Shown here piece after piece: positions 3,824-10,998 of a stretch of 14,288 nt of DNA. The DNA is from Sulfurospirillum sp. (GTDB lineage Bacteria > Campylobacterota > Campylobacteria > Campylobacterales > QNZT01), in NCBI GenBank assembly GCA_003978405.1, contig QNZU01000011.1, positions 1 through 14,288 of the forward strand, given 5' to 3'. The notes beneath the pieces are model-generated. The model was not told the origin of the DNA, did no database searches, and saw nothing but the letters and a program-made list of their open reading frames with translations. Positions within the stretch are counted from its first letter, which is position 1; every line of letters begins with the position of its first letter. Both the position numbers and the translations under genes were made by a program.

Positions 3824-6204
3824 GCTCTCCAGAGTATCCCGCTCTCTATATCATAGATATCGCTTCTTCTTGGCTTGATGAAAAACTCTTCAAGTTCGTA
3901 GTTTTCTATGTTGTATTTTAGATCAAGCTCATCAATCGCCTCTTGCATTTTTGCTTGAAGGTTTTCTAAATCCTCCTCAATCTCTTCAACTCTCTCTTTG
4001 GCTCTTTGGACATCTGCTTTTTGTCGATAAACTCTTCCTGCACCTCTAAGAGTGGTACCAAGTTTTGAGGTGGTGCTTCTTTTGACTCTGCTTCTACCGG
4101 TAAATGCATCAAGAAGTGTCATACCAAAAGAGAGTAGGGCATTTGTGGTGTCATGGCTTACATCATCTTCCTCTTTTTGAAGTTTCTCTAACGCTCTTTG
4201 ATATTTTCGCTCAAATACTTCTCGTTGTTTTTCAAACTTTTGAGCAATCTTCTCTAGCTCTTGTTCTTTTAAATCTTTTAGATGGTTTATGGCTCTTACC
4301 ATAAAGCTCTGTTTTGACTCACCAAGCTCTGATTCAAGTTTTAGCTGCGGATATCTATATAGAGTCAGTTTTTTATTGTGGTATAGATAGTTGCTAAACT
4401 CTTTTTCTATCTTTTTTAGATTTTTAGCTTCACTTATGAAGTTTGGAAGAGCCATATATTCATCACATCCACTTAATGGCTGGGTATCATAGATATCAAA
4501 ATCATCATCATTTACCTCAGCTTTGTCAAAGTCCACATCTTTTTCTCTCTCATCCAGATATAACCTTAAATATACACTCTCTTCTTCATCGATTCCTCTT
4601 TTTGTATCATAATATTTTACGGTGGCATTTGTCAAAAGATAGGGCTCGTAAATATTGCACTCTTGATTTGCAGGATTTAAGTAGTACTCCTCTATCTCAT
4701 CACTAAGGATTGGTTTTTGGTGATGTTTTGTATTTTCTTTTTTTTCATTTTTATTTTCAAATAGAGTTTGAACCTCTTTTTTGAGAGCTTCTTTCTTCTC
4801 TCTCATCAATTTTGCAATACCATCTTTTGTGATTGGACCACTTAAAAAGCTCATAACCCATCTTGTGCTAAAAAGTTTTATATCATCTTCATGGACACTT
4901 TTGTATAAAAAGACTCTCTTTTTTAGATTTGATATGATTGAGGTGATACTCTTTTTATCAAGTCCTCCATCACCGCTTTTTGTAAGTCCGTCAATGACTC
5001 TATCTACATCTTGCTTTGTTTGAAGTCTTCCTATAAACCAAGAACCTATGTTTGATAGTCCTTTATAGTCAAGATCAACAGGGTTTTGGGTGCTTAGGAC
5101 TATTCCTACTCCAAATGCACGAGCCTGTTTTAGAAGCAGCAACATAGGATTTTTTGATGGAGGATTTGAGGTAGATGGAAAAAATCCGTAAATTTCATCC
5201 ATATAAAGAATAGTTTTCAAACTCCCTGAACCGCTCTGTCTTCTCATCCATGAGATGTATCTGTTTAAAAAGAGTGTTACAAAAAACATTCTCTCATTGT
5301 CATTTAGATGTGCGATTGATAAAATCGATACTCTTGGTTTCATATCGCTTGTATAAAGAAGTGAGTCGATATCGAGTTTATCTCCTTCTATCCAGGCTGA
5401 AAAAGTAGGAGATGCAAGGACATTGTTAAGAAGCATTGCAAGTTCTAGTCTTTTGTTTTGTGGATAGAAACTCTTTAGTGCCAAAACTCCTATTTTCTCA
5501 AAAGGTGGATTGGTTACCGCTCCAATTAAAGCTTCAAGAGAGAGTGATTCTCCCTTTTTCCAGTAGTAGTTAAAGATAGTAGTTAAAAGAAGATATTCAG
5601 GAGATTTTAGTGGATCTGCCTTTATCCCAATTAGTGCTAAAATTGAGCTTACTGTTGAGTTTAGTAGATATGAGAAAGTATCTGGATCATTCAAAACTTC
5701 ACTATTTGGTGCATCGAAACTATTTAGAACTGAGAGAGGTATTCCTGCACTGCTTCCTGGAGTATAGATGGTAAAATCTGCTCCGTTTTTATATCTTCTT
5801 ACTCTATCACTATCTTGACCATCTCTTTTTAATCCCTCTTCCCACATCAAAGCGGTCTTTTTGGCAAGCTCCTCTTTGCTTAATCCTTTTCTTTCAGCTT
5901 CCCCGCTATCGATCCAAGGCTCAAACTTTTTAGGATCAAAGTCATCAAATGCCAAAAGCAGATCACCCATATCACCCTTTGGATCGATGATAATTGATGG
6001 AATTTTATCTAAAACAGCCTCTTCAATGATTCCCACTCCAAGACCTGTTTTACCGCTTCCTGTCATTCCTATAATAGCGGCATGGGTTGTTAGGGTTTTA
6101 CTCTTGATTAAAAATAGATTCTCACTATCCTCATCAGAACTGATATCCAACTCTCTTCCAAGATAGAAGATTCCAAGCTTTTCGTAAATTTCTGCCAAAT
6201 TCAT
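3820..6204 (-). CDS. HerA/VirB4-like P-loop ATPase with C-terminal coiled coil, uncharacterised
   Basis: The product has 794 residues. Walker A is GMTGSGKTG (46-54), followed by SIIIDPKGDMGDLL (70-83). Walker B is TILYMDEIYGF (331-341), then the sensor-like STQNPVDLDYKGLSNIGSWFIGRLQT (371-396), all typical of the HerA/FtsK/VirB4 (DUF87/DUF853-like) superfamily of DNA or protein translocating motors. After about residue 450 come a low-complexity Lys/Glu linker and an unassigned domain (DIYDTQPLSG near the middle). A coiled coil with FGMTLLDAFTGRSRVKRS between its two helical arms precedes the tail EEFFIKPRRSDIYDIESGILWRA. No membrane segment is seen. No nurA nuclease or DNA-transfer gene is nearby, so role and substrate are unknown. 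It is the last gene of the long run, and its ATG overlaps the mnmA stop by four bases (ATGA). Confidence 0.85.
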   Translation of the reverse strand: MNLAEIYEKLGIFYLGRELDISSDEDSENLFLIKSKTLTTHAAIIGMTGSGKTGLGVGIIEEAVLDKIPSIIIDPKGDMGDLLLAFDDFDPKKFEPWIDSGEAERKGLSKEELAKKTALMWEEGLKRDGQDSDRVRRYKNGADFTIYTPGSSAGIPLSVLNSFDAPNSEVLNDPDTFSYLLNSTVSSILALIGIKADPLKSPEYLLLTTIFNYYWKKGESLSLEALIGAVTNPPFEKIGVLALKSFYPQNKRLELAMLLNNVLASPTFSAWIEGDKLDIDSLLYTSDMKPRVSILSIAHLNDNERMFFVTLFLNRYISWMRRQSGSGSLKTILYMDEIYGFFPSTSNPPSKNPMLLLLKQARAFGVGIVLSTQNPVDLDYKGLSNIGSWFIGRLQTKQDVDRVIDGLTKSGDGGLDKKSITSIISNLKKRVFLYKSVHEDDIKLFSTRWVMSFLSGPITKDGIAKLMREKKEALKKEVQTLFENKNEKKENTKHHQKPILSDEIEEYYLNPANQECNIYEPYLLTNATVKYYDTKRGIDEEESVYLRLYLDEREKDVDFDKAEVNDDDFDIYDTQPLSGCDEYMALPNFISEAKNLKKIEKEFSNYLYHNKKLTLYRYPQLKLESELGESKQSFMVRAINHLKDLKEQELEKIAQKFEKQREVFERKYQRALEKLQKEEDDVSHDTTNALLSFGMTLLDAFTGRSRVKRSTTSKLGTTLRGAGRVYRQKADVQRAKERVEEIEEDLENLQAKMQEAIDELDLKYNIENYELEEFFIKPRRSDIYDIESGILWRA

Positions 6205-7226
6205 ACTCTCTCCTTAGAAATGATTCCTGAACCTATCACTCTCTCTCCTTCATAAAATACTGCTACTTGCCCAGGAGCTATTCCTTGGAGTGGCTCAAAC
6301 AAGGTGATGATTGCTTGATTGTTTTTGCACTTTAAAATTGCCGGTTTTTTAGGGCTTTTGTAGCGAATCTTTACCTCGCACTCAATCTCGCCTTCATCTA
6401 CAAAGAGATTTAGATCACTAACCTTAAAGCTAATTATATCAAGTTCATCTTTTTTGCCTACTGTGATGGTATTGTTTTTGGGATCGATTGAGAGAACATA
6501 GTGTGGTTCGTGAGCCACTTTTACTCTAAAGCCTTTTCTTTGACCGATGGTATATCTCATATAGCCAAAATGTTCACCTATGATATCTCCATCTTTGTTC
6601 AAAACATCTCCTGGCATATCTACTTTGGTATGTTTTTGCAAAATATCTAGATAACTATCTTCAACAAAGCATATTTCACTTGATTCTTTCTGTTTGGCGA
6701 TAGACTCTAGGATTTTGATATCTTTGGCTATGTTTTTTACATCTTTTTTTAGCATATCACCAAGAGGGAAGAGTATATAAGGAAGGGACTCTTTTTTGAC
6801 ATTTGCCAAAAAGTAGCTTTGGTCTTTGCTTTTATCGAGAGCCTCTTTGATAAAGTTATCCTCAATTTTTGCATAATGACCTGTGGCTAAATAATCAAAT
6901 CCCATTTCTTTTGTATGCTCAATCAGTTTTCCAAGTTTGATATTTCTATTGCAGACTACACATGGATTTGGAGTGGTACCATCAATATAGCTCTGCACAA
7001 AAGGGGTATAAACTTTTTGGTTAAAATCATCTCCAAGATCAAGAATATGAAAGGGAATATTCAGATAGTCTGATACGATTTGGACATTTTGGATATTTTT
7101 TTGATGATAAAGGGGTGAATCGTGAAGTTTTAGATAGACTCCCTCTATCTCATAGCCTCTGTTTTTTAAAAGATATGCAACAACACTAGAATCGACCCCA
7201 CCACTCATAGCTACCAATACTTTCAT
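6201..7226 (-). CDS. mnmA: tRNA-specific 2-thiouridylase MnmA
   Basis: MnmA installs the 2-thio group on wobble uridine 34 of Lys, Glu and Gln tRNAs, taking activated sulfur from a relay or desulfurase. The product has 341 residues, at the short end of normal. The PP-loop SGGVDSS is at residues 8-14. The catalytic pair is in place: Cys89 in TPNPCVVCN and Cys186 in SSEICFVED. ATGHYAKI (114-121) and GYMRYTIGQRKGF are also family hallmarks, and the C-terminal beta-barrel is complete. No Shine-Dalgarno precedes the ATG. Instead an extended -10 sits so that the A of ATG would be +1, so the message may be leaderless when made from that promoter. It follows fliY by 19 bases and overlaps the ATPase gene by 4. 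Confidence 0.96.
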   Translation of the reverse strand: MKVLVAMSGGVDSSVVAYLLKNRGYEIEGVYLKLHDSPLYHQKNIQNVQIVSDYLNIPFHILDLGDDFNQKVYTPFVQSYIDGTTPNPCVVCNRNIKLGKLIEHTKEMGFDYLATGHYAKIEDNFIKEALDKSKDQSYFLANVKKESLPYILFPLGDMLKKDVKNIAKDIKILESIAKQKESSEICFVEDSYLDILQKHTKVDMPGDVLNKDGDIIGEHFGYMRYTIGQRKGFRVKVAHEPHYVLSIDPKNNTITVGKKDELDIISFKVSDLNLFVDEGEIECEVKIRYKSPKKPAILKCKNNQAIITLFEPLQGIAPGQVAVFYEGERVIGSGIISKERV

Positions 7227-7232
7227 AGAAGT

Positions 7233-7241
7233 ATTCTAGCA
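7233..7241 (-). promoter_or_regulatory. Extended -10 promoter, possibly giving leaderless mnmA mRNA
   Basis: Minus-strand TGCTAGAAT (7241-7233) in the 19-base gap after fliY is followed by ACTTCT and then ATG at 7226. This spacing puts +1 at or next to the start codon. No SD is visible for mnmA. A -35 match is not seen. One base differs from TATAAT, so the call is moderate. Confidence 0.4.
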
Positions 7242-7245
7242 CAAA

Positions 7246-8067
7246 TTAACTAAGCTGTGAGAGTCTCTCGTTTGGAGTGCCAATCTGAGTTATCTGAACT
7301 CCAAAGTTACCATCTACGATTACTACTTCGCCTTTTGCAATAGCTTTGTTTCCAACAAGGATATCAAGAGGTTCGTTTGCCAATTGATCCAGTTCGACTA
7401 TCGAGCCTATATCCATCATCAGAACATCTTTTAAAAGGACTGTTTTTGTTCCGATTCTAACACGAACCGGAAGATTTATATCCATCAAGAGAGAAATATT
7501 TTTTAACTCTTCAGGACTTAGAGAGAGTTCTTGATTTTGCGGTGAATCACTGCTTGAATCTTCATCTGCTTGAAAATTGGATATAAAAGCCGAATCTACC
7601 GCTAAAACCATCTGTGCAGTTGTAGATGCAATGGATATTTGAAAGATATATAGTTTGTTAAAGCTATTGAGATCAATCTTTCCTTCTGGAATGAATTTGA
7701 TATTATCAACTCCAAAAGATAGTTTTGGCATCTCCTCTTGAGCTGAAATAGATGTTGTTAAAGATCCAAAGATGTTTGAGACTATCTCTTTGGTTGCATC
7801 TAAGTCATCTTCACTCATCTCTTCAAGTTCAGCTCCTTCTCCTCCAAGCATCAAATCACTAAGAGCAGTTGCAAGGGTAACAGGAAGACCAAGTAGTAGT
7901 TTTCCACCTTTCTCTCCATCGGCATTGACTAAAATCACTGCCATTGGACCTTCTATTTGCGTATCGGTACTCTCTTGGCTTTCTAGTTTTATTTGTGGCG
8001 ATTGACCGGTAAGTCCTTCTACAATAGAGATCACCTCTTCTTGTAGTAGTTTGGTAAAATTATCCAT
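7246..8067 (-). CDS. fliY: Flagellar motor switch protein FliY (CheC-like plus FliN domain)
   Basis: The product has 273 residues in two parts. Residues about 40-165 form a CheC/CheX-like domain. Residues about 184-270 form the SpoA (FliN-type) domain, seen in LLMDINLPVRVRIGTKTVLLKDVL and EPLDILVGNKAIAKGEVVIVDGNFGVQIT, which builds the C-ring with FliM and FliG. The short segment between them (ADEDSSSDSPQNQ) is a Ser/Asp-rich linker. In the CheC-type phosphatase motif D-x3-E-x2-N the sequence reads D90-ATK-E94-IVS-N98, one residue too far for the Asn, so CheY-P phosphatase activity is questionable. The start overlaps the fliM end by 8 bases. The gene order fliA-fliM-fliY matches Campylobacter and Helicobacter. 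Confidence 0.94.
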   Translation of the reverse strand: MDNFTKLLQEEVISIVEGLTGQSPQIKLESQESTDTQIEGPMAVILVNADGEKGGKLLLGLPVTLATALSDLMLGGEGAELEEMSEDDLDATKEIVSNIFGSLTTSISAQEEMPKLSFGVDNIKFIPEGKIDLNSFNKLYIFQISIASTTAQMVLAVDSAFISNFQADEDSSSDSPQNQELSLSPEELKNISLLMDINLPVRVRIGTKTVLLKDVLMMDIGSIVELDQLANEPLDILVGNKAIAKGEVVIVDGNFGVQITQIGTPNERLSQLS

Positions 8068-9124
8068 TCATAGCCTTTTTTGTTTTTTCTTCGATTTTTA
8101 TCGCTCTTTCTTTCTCTTTCTCTTTAAGTAGATGAATGATCTCCTCATCAAAAGAGTCTATTTTTTCTACAATTTTTAGCGATTTTGACCCGTTTTGGAT
8201 ACCCATTTGTGCTTTGAACATATTTTTACGGTCTACACTTAGTGTAGTGATATTTGATGCACTCTGTTTGAGCCTGATCGTATCTCCCTCTTTTAAATCA
8301 AGAATTTTTCCAAAACTAAGAGTTGTCTCACCCAATATTGCTTCAATAGGTATATCAGCTCTTTTGACAAGCTCTCTTAACTCCATGTTTCTGCTTTTTT
8401 TGATATTCCTCTCACCTAGCATCAAATCTTTATTTGCCAATTTTGAAAGGATTGGCTCCAAAAAGATAACAGGGTATGCGATATTGATCATACCGCTTGT
8501 CTCACCTATGGTAATTTCTAAAACAATCATAACAACAATCTCATTTTGAGCAACAATTTGAATGATATTTGGGCTGGACTCTTTTGATTCTACAACCGGT
8601 AATATCTTGATAATTGGCTCCCATGAGTCTCTTAATTTTTGCATAATTACCTTTAAGACATTGTCCAAAAGGGTTAGTTCGATATCTGAGAGCTCTCTTT
8701 CTACATTGTAACTTTCACCTTTTCCGCCTAAAAGTCTGTCAATCATAGGAAACAAGATTGATGGATTGATCTCTAAAATCGCATTTCCCTCTAAGGGTTT
8801 CATAGAGAATACATTGAAACTTGTAGGGCTTGGAAGAGACATTAAAAATTCGCCATAAGTCATCTGATCAACTGATTGTAACTGTATCTCTATGATGGAT
8901 CTTAACATCGTTGACATCTCTGAAGCGATATTTCTGGCTACCTTATCGTGTATTCCTCTAATAGATCTTAGTTGCTCTTTTGAGATACGGTTTGGTCTTT
9001 TAAAGTCATAGAGCATGATTTGTCTCTCATCATTGCTCTCTTTTATCGATTTTGGTGCTGCTTCTGGATCATCAACTACATCTAGCAGTGCATCGATTTC
9101 ATCTTGACTTAATATATCTGCCAT
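8060..9124 (-). CDS. fliM: Flagellar motor switch protein FliM
   Basis: FliM binds phospho-CheY and sits in the cytoplasmic C-ring at the base of the flagellum. The product has 354 residues. The N-terminal CheY-binding peptide is intact (LSQDEIDALL, residues 5-14). The middle CheC-like domain has the GGKG motif (133-136, in MIDRLLGGKGES), which contacts FliG. The C-terminal SpoA domain is in about 250-330, after LRELVKRADIPIEAILG. The tail is lysine- and glutamate-rich (KEKEKERAIKIEEKTKKAMNG). It begins one base after the fliA stop and overlaps fliY by 8 bases, so the three are translationally linked. Confidence 0.97.
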   Translation of the reverse strand: MADILSQDEIDALLDVVDDPEAAPKSIKESNDERQIMLYDFKRPNRISKEQLRSIRGIHDKVARNIASEMSTMLRSIIEIQLQSVDQMTYGEFLMSLPSPTSFNVFSMKPLEGNAILEINPSILFPMIDRLLGGKGESYNVERELSDIELTLLDNVLKVIMQKLRDSWEPIIKILPVVESKESSPNIIQIVAQNEIVVMIVLEITIGETSGMINIAYPVIFLEPILSKLANKDLMLGERNIKKSRNMELRELVKRADIPIEAILGETTLSFGKILDLKEGDTIRLKQSASNITTLSVDRKNMFKAQMGIQNGSKSLKIVEKIDSFDEEIIHLLKEKEKERAIKIEEKTKKAMNG

Positions 9125-9125
9125 A

Positions 9126-9809
9126 TTACGCTACTAACTTTTGCCTTATTTGCTTCATCAGTTTTTTATGAAGCTGTGAAATTCTTGATTCTGAGATATC
9201 AAGTATCTCGCTAATCTCCTTAAGATTTAACTCTTCAAAATAGTAGAGTTGTATAATTGTCTGTTCTCTTTGGTTTAATTCACAAAGTATCATCTTAACT
9301 GCCTCTATCATCTGCTCATTTTCTACTCTGTCTTCTACACTCTTTTCTGTTTTTGTAACAAATTGTTCATTTAAAGGAATTGAAGTGGAAATTTCTGAAG
9401 CTGCTTTTGCCTCTTTGATTTTTTGTTCACTCTCTCCAAGTAGCGAAGCTAGTTGAGTGTCATTTGGCTCAACTCCTGTTTCGGCTAAATGTTTTGTGAT
9501 CTCTAAATCGATAGCTTTAATCAATCTTCTGTTGTTCCTGCTTACAACATCAAGACTTCTTAAGTGATCCAACATAGAGCCATAGACTCTTTTTTTGGCA
9601 TATCCCCAAAATGAGTCGTTAATTTCAGAATCATACTTTCTTGATAGTTTTACCATCTCTTCAATTCCTATAGAGATAAGATCATTTACATCAATTGAAG
9701 AGGGCAACCTCTCTTTTAGTCTAAAACTCATTGCTCTTACAGCAGGGAGAAATTGCAATACAACATCATTGCCTTGATCGATTGTTGTTTTTTTATTGGT
9801 AGCAGACAT
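9126..9809 (-). CDS. fliA: Flagellar sigma factor FliA (sigma-28)
   Basis: FliA directs RNA polymerase to late flagellar genes such as flagellin. The product has 227 residues, normal length. Region 2 is seen at VNDLISIGIEEMVKLSRKYD and FWGYAKKRVYGSMLDHLRSLD, where FliA usually has a YA..RIRGAMLDELR pattern. Region 3 is GVEPNDTQLASLLGESEQKI, and region 4 is REQTIIQLYYFEELNLKEISEILDISESRISQLHKKL, a typical helix-turn-helix for the -35. The start codon overlaps the stop of the preceding small membrane protein gene (TAATG), and one base separates it from fliM. No anti-sigma gene flgM is in the window. It is transcribed with the chemosensory switch genes, an arrangement shared with Helicobacter and Campylobacter. 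Confidence 0.96.
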   Translation of the reverse strand: MSATNKKTTIDQGNDVVLQFLPAVRAMSFRLKERLPSSIDVNDLISIGIEEMVKLSRKYDSEINDSFWGYAKKRVYGSMLDHLRSLDVVSRNNRRLIKAIDLEITKHLAETGVEPNDTQLASLLGESEQKIKEAKAASEISTSIPLNEQFVTKTEKSVEDRVENEQMIEAVKMILCELNQREQTIIQLYYFEELNLKEISEILDISESRISQLHKKLMKQIRQKLVA

Positions 9810-10135
9810 TAGCTTTTGGCTCCTTCTAATTCAATATCTTTTGTCTGATTGATACTCTTTAAAAGAGCAGTTACTTGATCCTCTTTATGTTTTAGCAAAG
9901 AGATCTGTTCGTTGATAACTTTTTCGTATTCATCTTTATTGAATGAGATACTAAATTTTTCATCAACTTTTATAAAAAGTACCAATACAAGGTGTATAAA
10001 CAGATAGAAAAAGAGTGTAATCGCAAAGGTGTATAATAGAAAGTCAAAACTGTCGTCAAATTTCAAGATGGAGAAAACTGTTCCGATGAAAAAACCGCAC
10101 ACTGTAAAAAATGCAATGTAGTTTTCGCTTTTCAT
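9809..10135 (-). CDS. Small two-span membrane protein between flhG and fliA (Cj0062c/HP1033 position)
   Basis: The product has 108 residues from ATG 10135. Two hydrophobic spans are visible (about residues 6-24, YIAFFTVCGFFIGTVFSIL, and 33-56, FLLYTFAITLFFYLFIHLVLVLFI). A cytoplasmic helical tail (EKVINEQISLLKHKEDQVTALL) follows. An in-frame ATG at 10150 would add five residues, but it has no SD, whereas AAAGGG lies four bases before ATG 10135; I prefer the latter. A gene of this size and character occupies the same slot in Campylobacter and Helicobacter, from memory, with no settled function. Its stop overlaps the fliA start, so it may influence fliA translation. Association with flagellar placement or FliA control is only inferred from position. 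Confidence 0.8.
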   Translation of the reverse strand: MKSENYIAFFTVCGFFIGTVFSILKFDDSFDFLLYTFAITLFFYLFIHLVLVLFIKVDEKFSISFNKDEYEKVINEQISLLKHKEDQVTALLKSINQTKDIELEGAKS

Positions 10136-10163
10136 CTTTCCCTTTCTCATTAAATTTTACTCA

Positions 10164-10183
10164 AGGACACCTCTAAATGTCCT
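10164..10183 (-). other. Small hairpin between flhG and the two-span membrane protein gene
   Basis: AGGACA (10164-10169) and TGTCCT (10178-10183) form a 6-bp stem with an eight-base loop, in the only sizeable gap of the long run besides the fliY-mnmA junction. No clean U-tract follows on the minus strand (TTGAGTAAAATTTA), so a strong terminator is unlikely. It could modulate readthrough or protect an end. Confidence 0.35.
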
Positions 10184-10185
10184 AA

Positions 10186-10998
10186 CTATTCTATTAAACT
10201 CCTTAGGAGATTTAACAGGCTTTTTCTTCTTTTTTTCTCTAGCAAGATATGTTCCAATTTAAAAACAAGATTTTTAATTATTTTATTTAACTCAAAAGAT
10301 GCTTGACTATTTATATATGTATCGGTAAACAAATACCTATATTTAGAAGCTTTTTCAATTTTTTTGCTTTTTGTGATGGAGCCTAAGTATGTGATATTTT
10401 TAAGAAAATCCAAATTATCACTAGCTACTTTATTAATCTTAGAAAATATTAAGTTTCCTTCATGTGTGCTATCGGTTCTATTTAATATCACACTAACACT
10501 CTTTTGCAGTCTGTTTGCTATTTTTAGAGTTGCATAGGCATCTGTGATTGAAGTGGGGGTTGGTTCTATGATAACAATCACTTCATCAGCAAACTCTATC
10601 ATGTTTTGTGTCTGCAAAGATATACCACTTGATAGATCAAAGATAATATAATCATACCCATTCATCAGTTCTTTGCTCTTGAGTATCTGTGCTATGATAA
10701 ATTGTGGAGGGTATGAGAGTATCTCATCACTACTTACACCGGCAATCAAAGAGAGATTATCTTTGATATCGACTCTCAAATCCTCTATTGGAGTGGAATT
10801 TTTTAAAAAGTCCAAAAGATTAAGTTTGGGTTTTACATGAAAAATAATATCAAGATTGGCAAGAGCTAGTGAGAGATCTACTATAAGAACAGAGTAGTTG
10901 TAGTATGAGAGTATATTTGCCATATTGGCACTAAGAACACTTTTGCCAACCCCTCCCTTACCGCTTGTAACTGCTATAATTTTGGCACTTTTTTTCAT
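10186..10998 (-). CDS. flhG: FlhG (YlxH), MinD-like flagellar number regulator
   Basis: FlhG is a membrane-binding ATPase that works with the GTPase FlhF to set flagellar number and position. The product has 270 residues. The deviant Walker A is TSGKGGVGKS (11-20). The switch I segment, normally DADxGLANLD, reads D41-L-S-L-A-L-A-N-L-D50, so the second Asp is Ser and the Gly is Ala. Switch II is FDLSSGIS. ITDAYATLKI is the usual FlhG segment. The C-terminus KKRRKSLLNLLRSLIE is an amphipathic basic helix like a MinD membrane anchor. The start overlaps the flhF stop by four bases (ATGA). Identity is secure from motifs and from its place after flhF. Catalytic competence is open. Confidence 0.95.
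   Translation of the reverse strand: MKKSAKIIAVTSGKGGVGKSVLSANMANILSYYNYSVLIVDLSLALANLDIIFHVKPKLNLLDFLKNSTPIEDLRVDIKDNLSLIAGVSSDEILSYPPQFIIAQILKSKELMNGYDYIIFDLSSGISLQTQNMIEFADEVIVIIEPTPTSITDAYATLKIANRLQKSVSVILNRTDSTHEGNLIFSKINKVASDNLDFLKNITYLGSITKSKKIEKASKYRYLFTDTYINSQASFELNKIIKNLVFKLEHILLEKKRRKSLLNLLRSLIE

Noticed and set aside
4104..6166. Several plus-strand frames opposite the HerA-like ATPase
   Set aside because: They lie antisense to conserved motifs, lack SD sequences and show no recognisable families.
8136..8549. 137-codon plus-strand frame opposite fliM
   Set aside because: Shadow of a conserved coding strand, hydrophobic because antisense to charged residues; no start signals.
10164..10183. 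Terminator splitting flhG from the downstream flagellar genes
   Set aside because: Only a 6-bp stem and no U-tract; kept as a low-confidence hairpin only.
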